Source: Henricia sp. BOLD:AAB3569 (taxonomy: Eukaryota > Echinodermata > Asteroidea > Spinulosida > Echinasteridae). Taken from it: DNA of 64,000 nt. A model generated the notes under the pieces. The model worked only from the letters and a program-made list of their open reading frames with translations. It made no database searches and was not told the origin of the DNA. Below, one piece after another: positions 9,660 through 21,000 of this stretch (within the stretch, counting starts at the first letter, position 1; each line of letters begins with the position of its first letter). The position numbers and the translations under genes are program-made. The DNA lies in the NCBI GenBank assembly GCA_037783545.1, contig JBBELK010000297.1, positions 682,001 through 746,000 on the forward strand, in the 5' to 3' direction.

Positions 9660-11260
9660 AAGTGATCGTCGAGCGACACCTGGGCACATTATATACATGT
9701 ACTTATAAAATGAAAATAAATCCTGACACTACAATAAATACTACAATGCAGATAGGGCGATTCTCTCCCAGAGGACCAGTTTTAAATTTAAGCCCGTGGC
9801 GAACAGGCCATAACACCAAAATGTAGCACCATGCATGTACCACAAAGTATATCAAGTGATCCCTGTAAGATATGTACAAAGCCTACTCAAACGAAACAAA
9901 ACTATGTGTATAATTTACGCAAAAATCCTACACTGTAATCTATTAATAAAAACATTTTCAGTGATAGTGCTCGTCTTTGGGATAAACAATTATGGTTAAC
10001 GTATTTGATTAACGAGCACCGAATCTTGAAATTGATCACGCGAAAAAAATTCCGTCTTGGGTTGAAAAATGGAATTCCTTTCTCCATGGTTGAACGGTAT
10101 AAATTATTGTTTTTTTTACTTGGCTAGGGTTTCCCTACAGTAGACCATTTACAGAAGGGACGGTCGGATCAGAACTAGGTAATCAGAAAGAGGTAGGTTT
10201 AAAATGGTGAAAAATTACTTGTCTATACGTTATTCGAATTGTTCCCGATTTCAAAATTAAAAGCGTGGTTATGTAAATAGTAACTGGGAACTCATTAATA
10301 TTCGAGTTTTAAAAATGGGAAATTCAGTAAACTCGAAAAAGGCAACACCCTGTCTCTCATAAATCATCAGAAACATTACTTTAGGAATAATTTATTTGTT
10401 AACGTGAATAAATAGTTCCTGACTAGATTGGATGCTGTGGGTAATAGAACTAGACTGGTTCCCGTAAACATATTCAAGGGCGCTTCATCTTGATCTGTAA
10501 TATATATAATAGGGATCGGGAACCAATCTATAATGGAACTAGATATAAACGGTATGAATAAACAATACGGTTAAAATAAAAAGTCAAAGGCCACAAACAG
10601 TTACTGTGTATAAATCAAACAATTTAGCAACATTGCTTTGTGTACGGTTCGTCCTAGAGTGTGCATAACCCATTGTAAATTAATATAAAAAGAACATAAA
10701 TAATAGAATATTGACGGAACTGAACACAAATATCAACTCCAAAAAGCAACAACCTAGTGTCTCATCCTCTAACGAGTTCAAACAATATACAAAAATATGC
10801 ACAAAATATCACGGGTAAAAAATCTTCCAACAGTATCAGGACTCAAAAAATATAAGCATCTTTTGCGATTGATGAATCAAAGGCCTGGTTATCATCTTCA
10901 GCATTGTGACTGACAGATTAAGATAATGTAGGATTTCCTGCTAACTCAACGCTACAATGAAAGCTAAATACTTACAAGATTTTCTACCATGTATTAATAT
11001 CTGTACACCCATTTGGAACAAAGACGAGATTAGTTTTCAGCCTCAGCCAAAGACTACTCTATTTTTCTTATGTTGTAAGGTTGTTTCAATATACATTTAA
11101 TTTATTTTAAGTTTTTCTTATTTGACGTCTTGTGTACTTCCACCTTTGAAGCACTGTACGTCCTGGAAAATACATAGCATTTTTTTAATTTTTAATTTTT
11201 TTTATATTTTTTTATAATTTTTACAAAGTTTATGATAATTCCAGCGTGATTGATACAAAA
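9660..11260. other. Gene-free stretch containing one miniature element
   Basis: There is no supported gene. The region is AT-rich. The only structured features I can name are the 80-bp element at 10451-10530 and the short block ATTTAAGCCCGTGGCGAACAGG (about 9782-9803), which recurs at about 13766-13790. Confidence 0.5.
10451..10530. mobile_element. 80-bp miniature element with TAGACTGGTTCCCG ends and 9-bp target duplication
   Basis: TAGACTGGTTCCCG at the left and CGGGAACCAATCTA at the right are inverted repeats. Flanking TAATAGAAC (10442-10450) and TAATGGAAC (10531-10539) match at 8 of 9 positions, fitting a 9-bp target-site duplication. The same terminal sequence and duplication length occur at 55990-56803, so both belong to one family. 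Nine-bp duplications are typical of Mutator-like elements, but I cannot assign a superfamily. Confidence 0.75.
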
Positions 11261-11334
11261 CATGGAACATGCTGGCTCCTGCATGTGTACTGCCAAGTCA
11301 AACAGCGGCGTATAACAGTATACCACACAAAATA

Positions 11335-11425
11335 CATGTAGCCAAACAAGGGATGAGAGAAAAATCGGGATTCAAACCCGAGACCTTTGACTCACTGGGC
11401 AGATGCTTTACCAGCTCTGCTCGCA
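11335..11425 (-). mobile_element. tRNA-derived SINE head (family S2)
   Basis: On the minus strand it reads GAGCTGGTAAAGCATCTGCC, then GGTCTCGGGTTTGAATCCCG, then a TTTTTCTCTCATCCC.TGTTTGG body. The same order occurs in two plus-strand copies at 26790-26920 and 27010-27125, so this is a third dispersed copy. Confidence 0.65.
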
Positions 11426-11572
11426 TGAGACAAAATACCCTAAAAATCAGGCGAGTGCAACCGTGTGTTCATTTATAAAACTATGGAGGTTATGCAAGTG
11501 GAAATTAACTACATGTATACGAAGCAACAAAAGAAATGCAAATTTGCAGTTTATTCAAAATTTCTTTGTAAA

Positions 11573-11784
11573 GGGCCGTCCAAAATTTTTAATTTTTGAA
11601 GACCCCCTCCCCCCACCCCCACCCCCCGCGAAATACTACTTACATGTATCAACATTTTTTTCTTTACTACCATGAAATGTCAACATTTTACATTGCATGT
11701 AAAGTACGCTGCCCTTGACTCCCCCTCCTCCCTTCCTACGATTTGTAGAACCGTGAAAATGTTGACAACTTTAGACAGCCCCCT
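11573..11784. mobile_element. MITE family M1 (GGGCxGTCCAAAGTTGTCAACATTTTC ends), copy 1
   Basis: The right end (reverse complement GGGGGCTGTCTAAAGTTGTC) and the left end GGGCCGTCCAAAATTTTTAA form inverted termini. Internally it shares TAGTATTTCG, AAATGTCAACATTTTAC and a C-rich run with copies at 16982-17219 and 19059-19283, both in transporter introns. Confidence 0.7.
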
Positions 11785-11786
11785 CA

Positions 11787-11928
11787 TTAAAGGCACAGGC
11801 TCATCAGCAATGCGCACGCGCCAAATTCGTGCAACAAAATACGCAGCTTCATGCCTTTGCTATGGAGCTGCGTATTTCGTTGAACGAATTTGGCGCGCGC
11901 GCATTGCTTGACAAGCCTGTGCCTTTAA
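11787..11928. mobile_element. 142-bp MITE with AGGCACAGGCT ends and TTAA flanks
   Basis: TTAA followed by AGGCACAGGCTCATCAGCAA is mirrored at the right end by TTGCTTGACAAGCCTGTGCC and TTTAA. The arms also share GCGCCAAATTCGT and TACGCAGC, so the whole element folds into a hairpin. Ends next to TTAA suggest a TTAA target duplication, as made by piggyBac- or Kolobok-type transposases. A fragment of the family is nested at 3162-3203. Confidence 0.7.
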
Positions 11929-12480
11929 GTCGACATCGAAATATTTCCATAGCAGATTCTGTGTGCTGAAAATTCCCACTCTCAGATCGAGTGCTTTTTA
12001 AATCAAAAAGTGGAAAAAATTTCTTTTGTTGCTCGTATACATTCAATTACAAATGGTTTTAGAGACTTTACATTTGTACTGTGTCATCAGCATTGCAATA
12101 TGTCTCATTTGGTGTGTGTATGATTCCTATAACGTATCATTTATATCAACACACTTAGCATAAAATGGCGTTTAAATTGTGCACATCTGACAATGACCCT
12201 GTGACTGTCTACGGTTCACGTATGATGCATGAATCCGCTCAAAACCTTGTTTAAGTTACCCATTTCAAACAAAATTGAGTTGTGAGCTAGTATATACATG
12301 TAGTCTTCAAGCCTATAGTGAATCACAATGGAGAATTAGTTTGGCAGACAAAGTAAAAAAAACAACTAAAATAAATAAAAATAATGTGTATGTATGTCTC
12401 CCCCTTAGGAATCCCCTTGACGTAATACTGTACACTTCATATTACACTTTCGAAATCATTTCACGCAAACTACACCTAAC

Positions 12481-13000
12481 AATATAGGCCTGGGTCCCAC
12501 GGGAAAATTATCATAAAGTCCTACGCGATTGTGATACGATTGTAATATTTCCAACGACGACTCGGGTCACACGACAAACTTATTATAATCGGATTGTAAT
12601 TGTATTACAATAAAGTGGGGTCACACGAGCAAATCGTAATCGTATTGTAATCCATTCCATAGTCCCTTGCGGAGGCTTTCCCCATGGTGCGTGTGCGCCC
12701 TGTGAATGGAAAAGTAAGGCAGGCGCGTGCGGTGAAGCAAAAAGTACGCGTGCGCTTGGGGAATTAAGGTTACTGCAGGGGCTTATGGGATGGATTGTGA
12801 TACGATTAAGAGATGGGGTCACATGCGTGTTTTGCCAATTTATTGTTATATGATTACAATCGAACGATGAAAATTCTCGTCGTTAACCGATTACGATACC
12901 AATAAATTTGGACAAAATCTCGTAATTGTACTATAGTAATACTACAATAAATTGGGACGTCGTAATTCGTCTGATACAAAAAAAGTGATACACTGTTGAT
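12481..13000. repeat. Degenerate region rich in CGATTGTAAT/ATTACAATCG blocks
   Basis: GGGTCACACGA occurs several times, next to blocks such as TCGTAATCGTATTGTAATCC and their inversions. This suggests a decayed set of fold-back elements. It resembles in style, but does not clearly match, the hairpins at 63356-63640. There is no gene. Confidence 0.4.
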
Positions 13001-13246
13001 TCCGCCTTTATAATGAATAACTAGAAATCTATGCAAGAGTGAATTTTTCCAAAAGGCACCTTGTAAAGTAGAAAAACTGCCGTAGATTGTAAAGGCAACT
13101 GGGTAAAAACCCAAGATTCCACACTTGATGTCACCCGACCCATGCATATCCTGCATGTTGTGCATAGTTATAGCTGGCGTTGGAACCATAGAAGCAAATG
13201 AAGCACAAAGCACACACAGTACCATTAACTAAATGCCTTGGCTCAT

Positions 13247-14147
13247 CAGGGTCGGATTGCAGTATACAGTCTAAGACCGGTCTTTAGGCTTGGCCAGCTA
13301 ATGCAGCGTCTACTAAGACTGGTCTATAATTATAGCCCACTTGCAATATTCAGGGGTGTGAGTGGAGAACCCAACAAAAATCTGGGAAAAAATCTGAAAC
13401 TGCAATCGTGAAGCTGAAATTGCTAAGCCCGAAGGCCTAACAGCGTGGGGTTCGGGGCCCGCTTAAGTTACACCGACATCTTGATGAATTAATGTCCCCA
13501 GTTGGTGCATTTTATGGCTTCGAGAATGGAATTTTGTACTGAATGCTGGCTTGCACATGGTGTGCGCTAGCAAGTGGCAAGTACCATATATACTGTAGAA
13601 ACAAAGTGGAAAATAAAATCAACGCTTACGCACGGGGAGAAAAAGCGGAAATATAATGGGAGAACAAATTAAATTTTGGCACATCAAAAAAAATACTGAA
13701 ATCAGCTAAAAATCTGAAATTTCACACCCCTGAAATATCGTCGTCTTAATGTATAACCAATCTTAAAATTTAAGCCCACGGCGAGCAGGCTATTATCGGT
13801 CTATAATTTTGGGATTTGTGCTGAAAGAAGATGGAGTGTTGTGAACAGAAGGCACATTATGCCCATTGGTGCCTTTTTAGTAGTATTTGGTAACTTTCGC
13901 GGTCAGTTTCTTTGCAAATACTGTGGAAGCTCACACGCCATCAACCGACTTCGTGAGGACGTTCGCTTGGCTGCGTCACTTTCCATAAAGGACAGGTATG
14001 CGTGTTTTTGGCTGGCGCAGCTGTACTTCAGTTTATTGCAATGGGCTAAAACAGCAACTAAGCCGAGACTGGCTAAGCTGGATAGCCGGCTATTAAAGAC
14101 CGGTCTTAGACCAGTGGCTAAGTCAATTTTATTGCAATCCGTCCCTG
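13247..14147. mobile_element. 901-bp CAGGG-ended DNA element with a nested element inside
   Basis: The ends CAGGGTCGGATTGCA (13247) and TGCAATCCGTCCCTG (14147) are inverted repeats with one mismatch. Inside, both flanks carry CTAAGACCGGTCTTTA-type symmetrical blocks. A further element with ends CAGGGGTGTGA (13352) and TCACACCCCTG (about 13733) is nested in it. The CAGGG...CCCTG ends fit a hAT-like element. The 146-residue frame at 13841-14281 has no transposase motif I can see. Confidence 0.6.
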
Positions 14148-14359
14148 GACTATTTCAATACCTTGTGTCACACAAAAATACTGTACATTACCACTCGATG
14201 TTCCGAATCATTGCACTTCTACTTTACGTTAAGGTAAATGCATCACAGAGCTGTATCCAATTCCCCTTTAGAGTGTATTAATTTGTATACAGCCATTCGT
14301 ATCAGCATCAAGTTCATATTCCCCTGACAAGCTAAATCACCCTCCCCCTCCGAAATAGT

Positions 14360-14720
14360 GATCGTGTGGGCAGCACATGTGGTCTAGTGGGTACACCGCC
14401 ATGCTCATAATCGAGGGGCTAGGGGTTCGAGCCCCACTTGTGCCAACGTGTTTGTAAGGTGGGCAAGACATGATTTCAATTGCCTCGTCAGCCCAAGCGA
14501 TATGGGAAGCCGTTAGGGGGAGATGCCACAATCTAAATGCTGATAGGGTTGTGCGCCTTGGCCAGGTAGCCACCTAGTTGAAGTGAAATGGTTCTGGTGA
14601 TTCCCTGATGGCAGTGCTAATAATGGCTACAGCGCCAGGAGTACCCTGTAGGGTAGACATGTGTGCTTTACAAGAGTCCACTGTACGAATGTTTTCACAC
14701 ACTGTGATGACATGGTTGTT
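14360..14720 (+). mobile_element. tRNA-headed SINE (family S3)
   Basis: The start carries TGGTCTAGTGG (box A), an anticodon-loop-like CTCATAA and GGGGTTCGAGCCCC (box B) with a TTGTGCC acceptor-like end, giving a tRNA-like head of about 75 nt. An unrelated body follows. Stem pairing is imperfect, so I call it a SINE and not a tRNA gene. It lies just beyond the transporter stop codon, in the region that may become its 3' UTR. The 3' limit is uncertain. Confidence 0.6.
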
Positions 14721-14856
14721 TAGTCCATGATCAAAAAAATGGACACTGTGGCTACAAATTGCACTTTGGCTCATGGAATACAGCTCTATTGCAATTAATA
14801 CCGCCCACAAAGAAAAATAAAAACCCCTTCTGTGGTCCATGTGTTTTATATACACT

Positions 14857-15042
14857 CTACATATCGACTGCTGATTCTGTTTTTGAGATACCATTTGCCC
14901 GAATCATCTCGTAACTTTCTCCTTGCATCTTCTTGGTTGGCAGCGCACTGCCGACCTCCAGAGCGGGATAACCTGCTTCAATACGATGTCTGTCCAATGC
15001 TGGACCCCAGCTCTCCTCAGGCCGCAGACCTTGAAGCAATCG
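14857..15042 (-). CDS. Transporter exon 13: cytoplasmic C-tail and stop
   Basis: This exon encodes residues 550-610 and starts after acceptor ATATAG. The opening [20 protein letters not shown] matches the conserved juxtamembrane tail of SLC6 proteins (the WGPAL block). The last residues, SAVDM, end in V-D-M, which would fit a class II PDZ ligand, but that is speculative. The nearest AATAAA in the transcript direction is at 14128-14133, inside a transposon end, so the polyadenylation site is uncertain. Confidence 0.88.
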   Translation of the reverse strand, partial: RLLQGLRPEESWGPALDRHRIEAGYPALEVGSALPTKKMQGESYEMIRANGISKTESAVDM

Positions 15043-18000
15043 CTATATACACAAAGGAACGACGGAAATTCAATTCAATTAATCCTAACCCCTTGGTCCT
15101 AAGGAAAATTGTGTACAAATTGGAGGATTTGGTTCTGTTACGGTTAAATTAGATTGAAATTATTGAACCTACATGCAAGTGTCTTCCAGCTAAACACCGA
15201 GATACATGGGTGGCGCCATTGGCAGCCGACAGCCAGAGTCACCGGGTAATCCCTTTACTCTTCACAAAAGAGTGCCTCTGGGGTGTTTAAAGTGCATTAC
15301 ACAACACACTAGAGTGTGTTTAAGTGCCTTGTTCAAGGGCACAGGTACCAGGGCCGGGTATCAAACTGGCAACCCCAAGTTTTTACCCTAGTGTTGCGAG
15401 TCAGTGACCCAAACCACACGGCCACAGTACCCCGTAAAGTGCCTTGCCCAAGGGCACAAGCGCCTTGGTTGCAGCCGGGAATTTGGCACGGTCTTGAGTA
15501 CCAAAACTATGAGTAAACTCTTCCTCAGACAAATCGAAACATTTTGTGAAATAGACAGCCTTACCTCTTGCAACGTTCCCTTGCCGTGGTGTACGACGTA
15601 GTACACTGCATAACCTGGGATAGATATGATCCCAGCAATTATCATGAACCAGCCTAGTAACTCGGCCCACACTGGGTATGTGTACTCATAGTATGTCAGT
15701 GACGTGTACGTGGCTGCCCAGAAGAAGAAAATGAACTGCACAAAAAGGAAAATCAAGAAATATGAGTACAGTCAAGAATAAGGAAACCATTTGTTTTCTT
15801 CTTTTTGGGGGAAAGTTTATAATTTGACCAGATTTTGTTTTCTCTACAATGACTCATCAAGCACTTTTCCTGGCCAACTGCTGCCCAGGAAAATTTACCA
15901 GGTAACTTTTCCCCGAGATGATAAGTCTAATGCGGACACAGCGAGTCGTTAAAAGCACTCTGGAAGCGTACGTCCGGGCAGTGAAGGTCATCCCGCTAAG
16001 GGACACTGTGCATGCTCTCCCACGCTTTGGTAAATTTTCCAGTGTTGAAAAAGTCCAAATGCAGACAGCAGTTAAATTTAGCTATTTTTCATTTTACCAT
16101 TGTCTCGGTTAAACCTGCCGAAAAACAAGTCCAATGCCGCAGCATATAGTGTCAAGACTTACCGTGATGATTGCTGGCGACAGCACCATCCAGCACGCCT
16201 TCCAGTAGCTGTTGAGACGACGGCCGAGCATGACGCTCATGTCATCAATGAAACGGTTGGCTCCTAAAAATGACACAAGGTAACAGTTTGAGCTGGGCAG
16301 CAGGGTACAGACCGAGGGCGTGTTTGTTTCAGATGGATCCAGTTCTAGATCTGCGCAGGTGAACTTGTTCACTTCGTGCAGATCTTGATCTGGGATCTCT
16401 GGGATCCTTCCAAAATGGCGACGTGAACGTTGCGAAGATTATTGTGCGAGTAAATCGTGTTGTTTCCATTCTTAGTGACAACACAGGATGCAAACAAATT
16501 GAGACTGCTTGTTTATTTACGATGAATGTCGTGGGTGAAATTTGGTATTTGACAAATTGTGTGATAAAATTGCTATTCACGTGATTTGAGATCCTTGTTG
16601 AGCAGTTCCGTTTGTTTCCACGTGGTAAAACATCTCGGAAAAACAAATGCACCCTGGGCCTTCCTAAACCCTTGGTAGTGAGAAGCTAATAATTAGTTTC
16701 CAAAGATAAACCAATAATTGATCATATCAAATTTTTTGTATACAATAACAACCCTTGGATGTTTCCAACCTGTTCCTGTTGCAAACTAAACTCACCGTAA
16801 ATGTATGAAATCACAATGCACTCAAGAAATCCGATAATTAGGACGGAAAATCCTGCCGAGTAGTTCTCCATCAGAGAGAAGATGTAGATTCCTCCCTGAA
16901 AACAAAATCAGATACTACCGTTACATGCAATTCACTACAAAACTCGGCTTATTTTGCAAAATTTTAGGACCTCGTTATTAAGGGGCTGTCCAAAGTCATC
17001 AACATTGTCATGGTTCTACAAAGCATAGGAAGGGCGGAGGGAGGGTCAAGGGCTGCGTAGGACTTTACATGCACTGTAAAATGTTGACATTTCACGGAAG
17101 TGACAAAAAATGTTAAGTAGTATTTCGGGGGGGGGGGGGGGGGGGGGGGAGGGAGGGAGGGGGGGGGGGGGGGGTGGTTGGGGGGAGGGAGGGGGGTCTT
17201 GAAAAACTTTGAATGGCCCATAACTAAATTTGAGCGCATTTATGAATTGGTTAAAATTTGTTTTAAAGTGGTTTTTTAATACGTGAATGGCTATCTCAAC
17301 TGACTTGCTAAAATGCAACAAAAGCTCTGCAATCAAAGTCTTACATTTGTCACCATTGGCAGTCCAAGCAGGAAACAGAAAAAACACGTCGCCAGGGTGA
17401 TCCACGTCTTGAACTTGAAGATTCTTGGGAAGAAATGCTGTAGTTCGTCACAGATGGCGGTGATGACAGTTTCCATCATGACAAACTGCGAAAAGCCAAT
17501 CAACCAACAGAAACAGGTGTTTAAAGGCCCATCGTATCATTTGCAATGACCCAATTTTGATTTTCATGAGTGGACAAGAAAAACCTTACTCAAAGTGTTG
17601 ATATCAATGGGAACAAACACCACATGAATTTATTTCCATCCAAAATGGTATTTCATGCTGGAAATTGACAACCGAAGGTCGTTTTCTAAAAAAGTCCCAT
17701 TGATAGCAATGGTAACAAACACCACATGATTTTTCCCGTGTAAAATGGTACTTGGTGGGCGAAATTGCCAACTGGAATTGCTTTTTTCAAAAAAATTGTC
17801 TGCAGACAATTTCTTTTAACCATTCGTTCAGGTTTTCTGAAGTATTACTGCATCTACCGGGTATGTGGCTGAAATTCCTACAAGGCAGTTTATCAACATT
17901 ATTCTTTAGTTATATAATGCTGTAAGTTTTTCAATAATGTAATCCGTCTTTAAACACAATGTTACCTGACTATCCAGCCCAAGTGTGAACAGCATAAAAA

Positions 18001-21000
18001 AGAAGAGGAGCGCCCACAGCGGAGCAACGGGCATTCTTGCAATGGCTTCTGGGTACGCCACAAAAGCGAGGCCAGGTCCTGTAAAACATTAAATAAATAT
18101 TTAAAAAAAAATATAATTCATTGATGTCTCCTAAATGACGTCACTTCCAACAGATTGCAGCGTGCATCAGTGTCTTGAGCAACATGCACGCGTGTTTGGA
18201 ACATTTTCCATGACGTGCGTACCCGTACTTGATGGTGTTAAATGGCGTCTGTGAGAGTAGTCAATTGAAACATGACACATGCTCAACAAAAATAAGTTGG
18301 ATGTCGCACAGTCCGGGCCAAGTTTTTGCGAGCAGGATCCAGGCTCATACAAAATATGGAAACAATGGCACTGCGTTCAGGCATAATGCGTTACGGAGTA
18401 ATACGTGCGCACTGCACTAGGGTTACATTACGCGAATGGCAAGTCTGCCCTCTGCATGCGCGAATGGCCATCGGTCAAGATGGCCGTCTCTTGCCATGAC
18501 TGCACAAAAATGCTGTTTCACTGCTCACAAGAAATTGAAAAAAAAATACATATGTACAGACTTGCAAACATTTATGGTCGTCTAGAACAAACCTTAATTT
18601 AGTAACAGGTACCGCAACTGACGTGTGGAGTATAGATATGATGTGCCCTCTAACGTCACAACAAACCAAAACATGCCTGGCATTATGCGCACGCATTTTT
18701 TACATAAATTTGGATTAAACGACCGTTATTTAATGGCACATCACGGTAACCAGTTTGGAACGAGTGCGCATGTAGCGCGTTTGTGTTCGTCACATATATG
18801 CAAAGCATGATGCGTGCACACAACAGCAGGCAAGAGCGCTTTAGATGTAAACAAATGGCACATTGTCTATACATGTATAGGTAGGATTATATAGGCAGGA
18901 TAGGACCCACCTAAAATTTTATGCTGAACTGTTTAACGATGAAGAGGGAAAATTATTTTCATAAATTGCAGCAAGACTATATACATGTAGTTTTTGGGGC
19001 TTTTTACTTTTGGTATACATGGCACCTGCAGACATTTGGTAGTACTCTAGCTGCTTATGGGACGTCCAAAGTTGTCGACATTTTCACGGAACTACAAAGT
19101 GTAGGAATGGGGAAGGGGGCAGGGGAGGGTTGGAGGAGCGCGTACATTTGACGTGCACTGTAAAATGTTGACACTTCATGGTACTGACAGAAAAACGTTA
19201 AGTAGTATTTCGTTGAGAGGGAGGCGTCTTGAAAAATACTACGCTCTGTAAAACTGAAAATGTTGACAACTTTGGACGGTCCCTTACCTGTGTCTGTAAC
19301 ATTAGCTATTGGAAGCTGCATGTCATGGGACATAAACCCAATGACAGAGAAGATGACAAACCCTGCCGTGATGCTGGTTCCACAGTTGACGCAAGCAAGA
19401 ATTAACGAATCCCTGATGACGACAAGACAGAATGAACGTGAGGGAAGTGGAAAAACACAAATCATGACAAAACAAGATAACCGCTTCATGCACAGGTTTT
19501 AAAAGCTCAATTTTGTTCCGGCCTGATTGGAGATTATGTATTTTTGATTGATCTATCAGTTCTATAGAGCCTGTGCACGGCAGCCATGACAGGGGGGCAA
19601 CACATTGTCATCGTGTGTCATGCACGAGTAGGTGCTCTGTGGACCTATTGTTACATCATTTAAATAAGAAAACCTGCCCCCTGTCATGGCCGCCAGTGCA
19701 GAAGCTCTATACGCTTAGGCTGACCAGTTGAAGCACTAATTAATTTGTACACTAGGTCTAACTTTTTCCACATTTGAAAATGGTTGGAAAACGGTTTCAC
19801 TTGTCTATAGAGGTTGGGCCTTAATTCTGTGCATGAAACGGTTTTTAAAATCTGAGAAACATTTCAATGAGGTTGTGCCATGGATAGAAACCTTTCAGGT
19901 CTTTGCTGCATAGGGTAATCTAAACGATGCATGGGAATGTGGAAAATGTCATGAATTGGGAAAATGGTGACTATGAAATTAGTTTCAGCACGGAGCCAAA
20001 CAACACCCTTTGTTAAAGCTCCGTGGTTTGAATTAGTATCGTTAGTCATCGTTTTTAACTTTTTCAAAACCTTTTTAAATGTTTGGAAAGGAGGGAAGTG
20101 AAAAACCTGAAAATTTTCCAGAGCACGTACGGCAGTTCCAGTATAGAAAAACATGAATAAACAAACAGTTTCATAAAATGGCAATGCAATGGTTTTATCC
20201 TTTTGGGTAAAGTCTTTGATTGTTATTAGTACCTATACATGTAGCTGAATAGAAAAATCCAGTATCACATCAATATAAGTTTGGTGATGGGATTTGAAGT
20301 TACTTGTTCAGTGTAGCTATTTGGAAAAGTAAACATTGGGAAGCAAAGACCACGCCGACTATACGGCATTTCTTTTAAAGCAGGTGAAAATTAGATGCAA
20401 ATGACTAATGTAAATGAAGTTTTTGTGGTTCCTTGTTAACAGTAAGTTCAATATTTTCGACAAAATGTTAAGAGTTAATGATGTTCCAACTCGTGCCAAT
20501 GATAACGACGTCGGTTACTAAATTGGCAAGTTCTCTCTTCCCATTTATATCGTGTGCGGTACACAAACATTTTCATTTCAAATCCCATCATAACCTTCTA
20601 AAGAGTCCTTTAACTTCGTCATGGACTTGCAAGAATTACCACATGTATGGTAGCAAATGGAGTCAACCATCTTGTATTTACTGCATCTGTAACTATTGTC
20701 TCATCATGTACTCAAGTTGACAAAGTTGCATCCGTTGTGTCCATAATTTATTATTTATTTAAATTTTATTATTTAAAGACCAAAATATTGATGCAATTTA
20801 ACACAGCTTTTGGCTTTATTACGATGTTAATTTGTTTTTCTTGTTATAAAAACTCCTCAGATGTTTTGTTGCCTTCTCAAAACAAGGCTTAATGCTCAAC
20901 CAAAAACCATCTCTTTTAGAACGCAAAGTGACACCTTAGAAAGTTCTGGTGAACAGTACAGCGAATATGAGCTGCTTCATGTACAGTAAAGTAACAACAT

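Noticed and set aside
9318-9665. 115-residue plus-strand frame
   Set aside because: It lies within an inverted-repeat element with a relative at 18626-18880 that does not keep the frame.
14128-14133. AATAAA as the transporter polyadenylation signal
   Set aside because: It is the nearest signal in the transcript direction but lies in the inverted end of a 901-bp DNA element, 0.7 kb beyond the stop. It may be used, but sequence alone does not support calling it.
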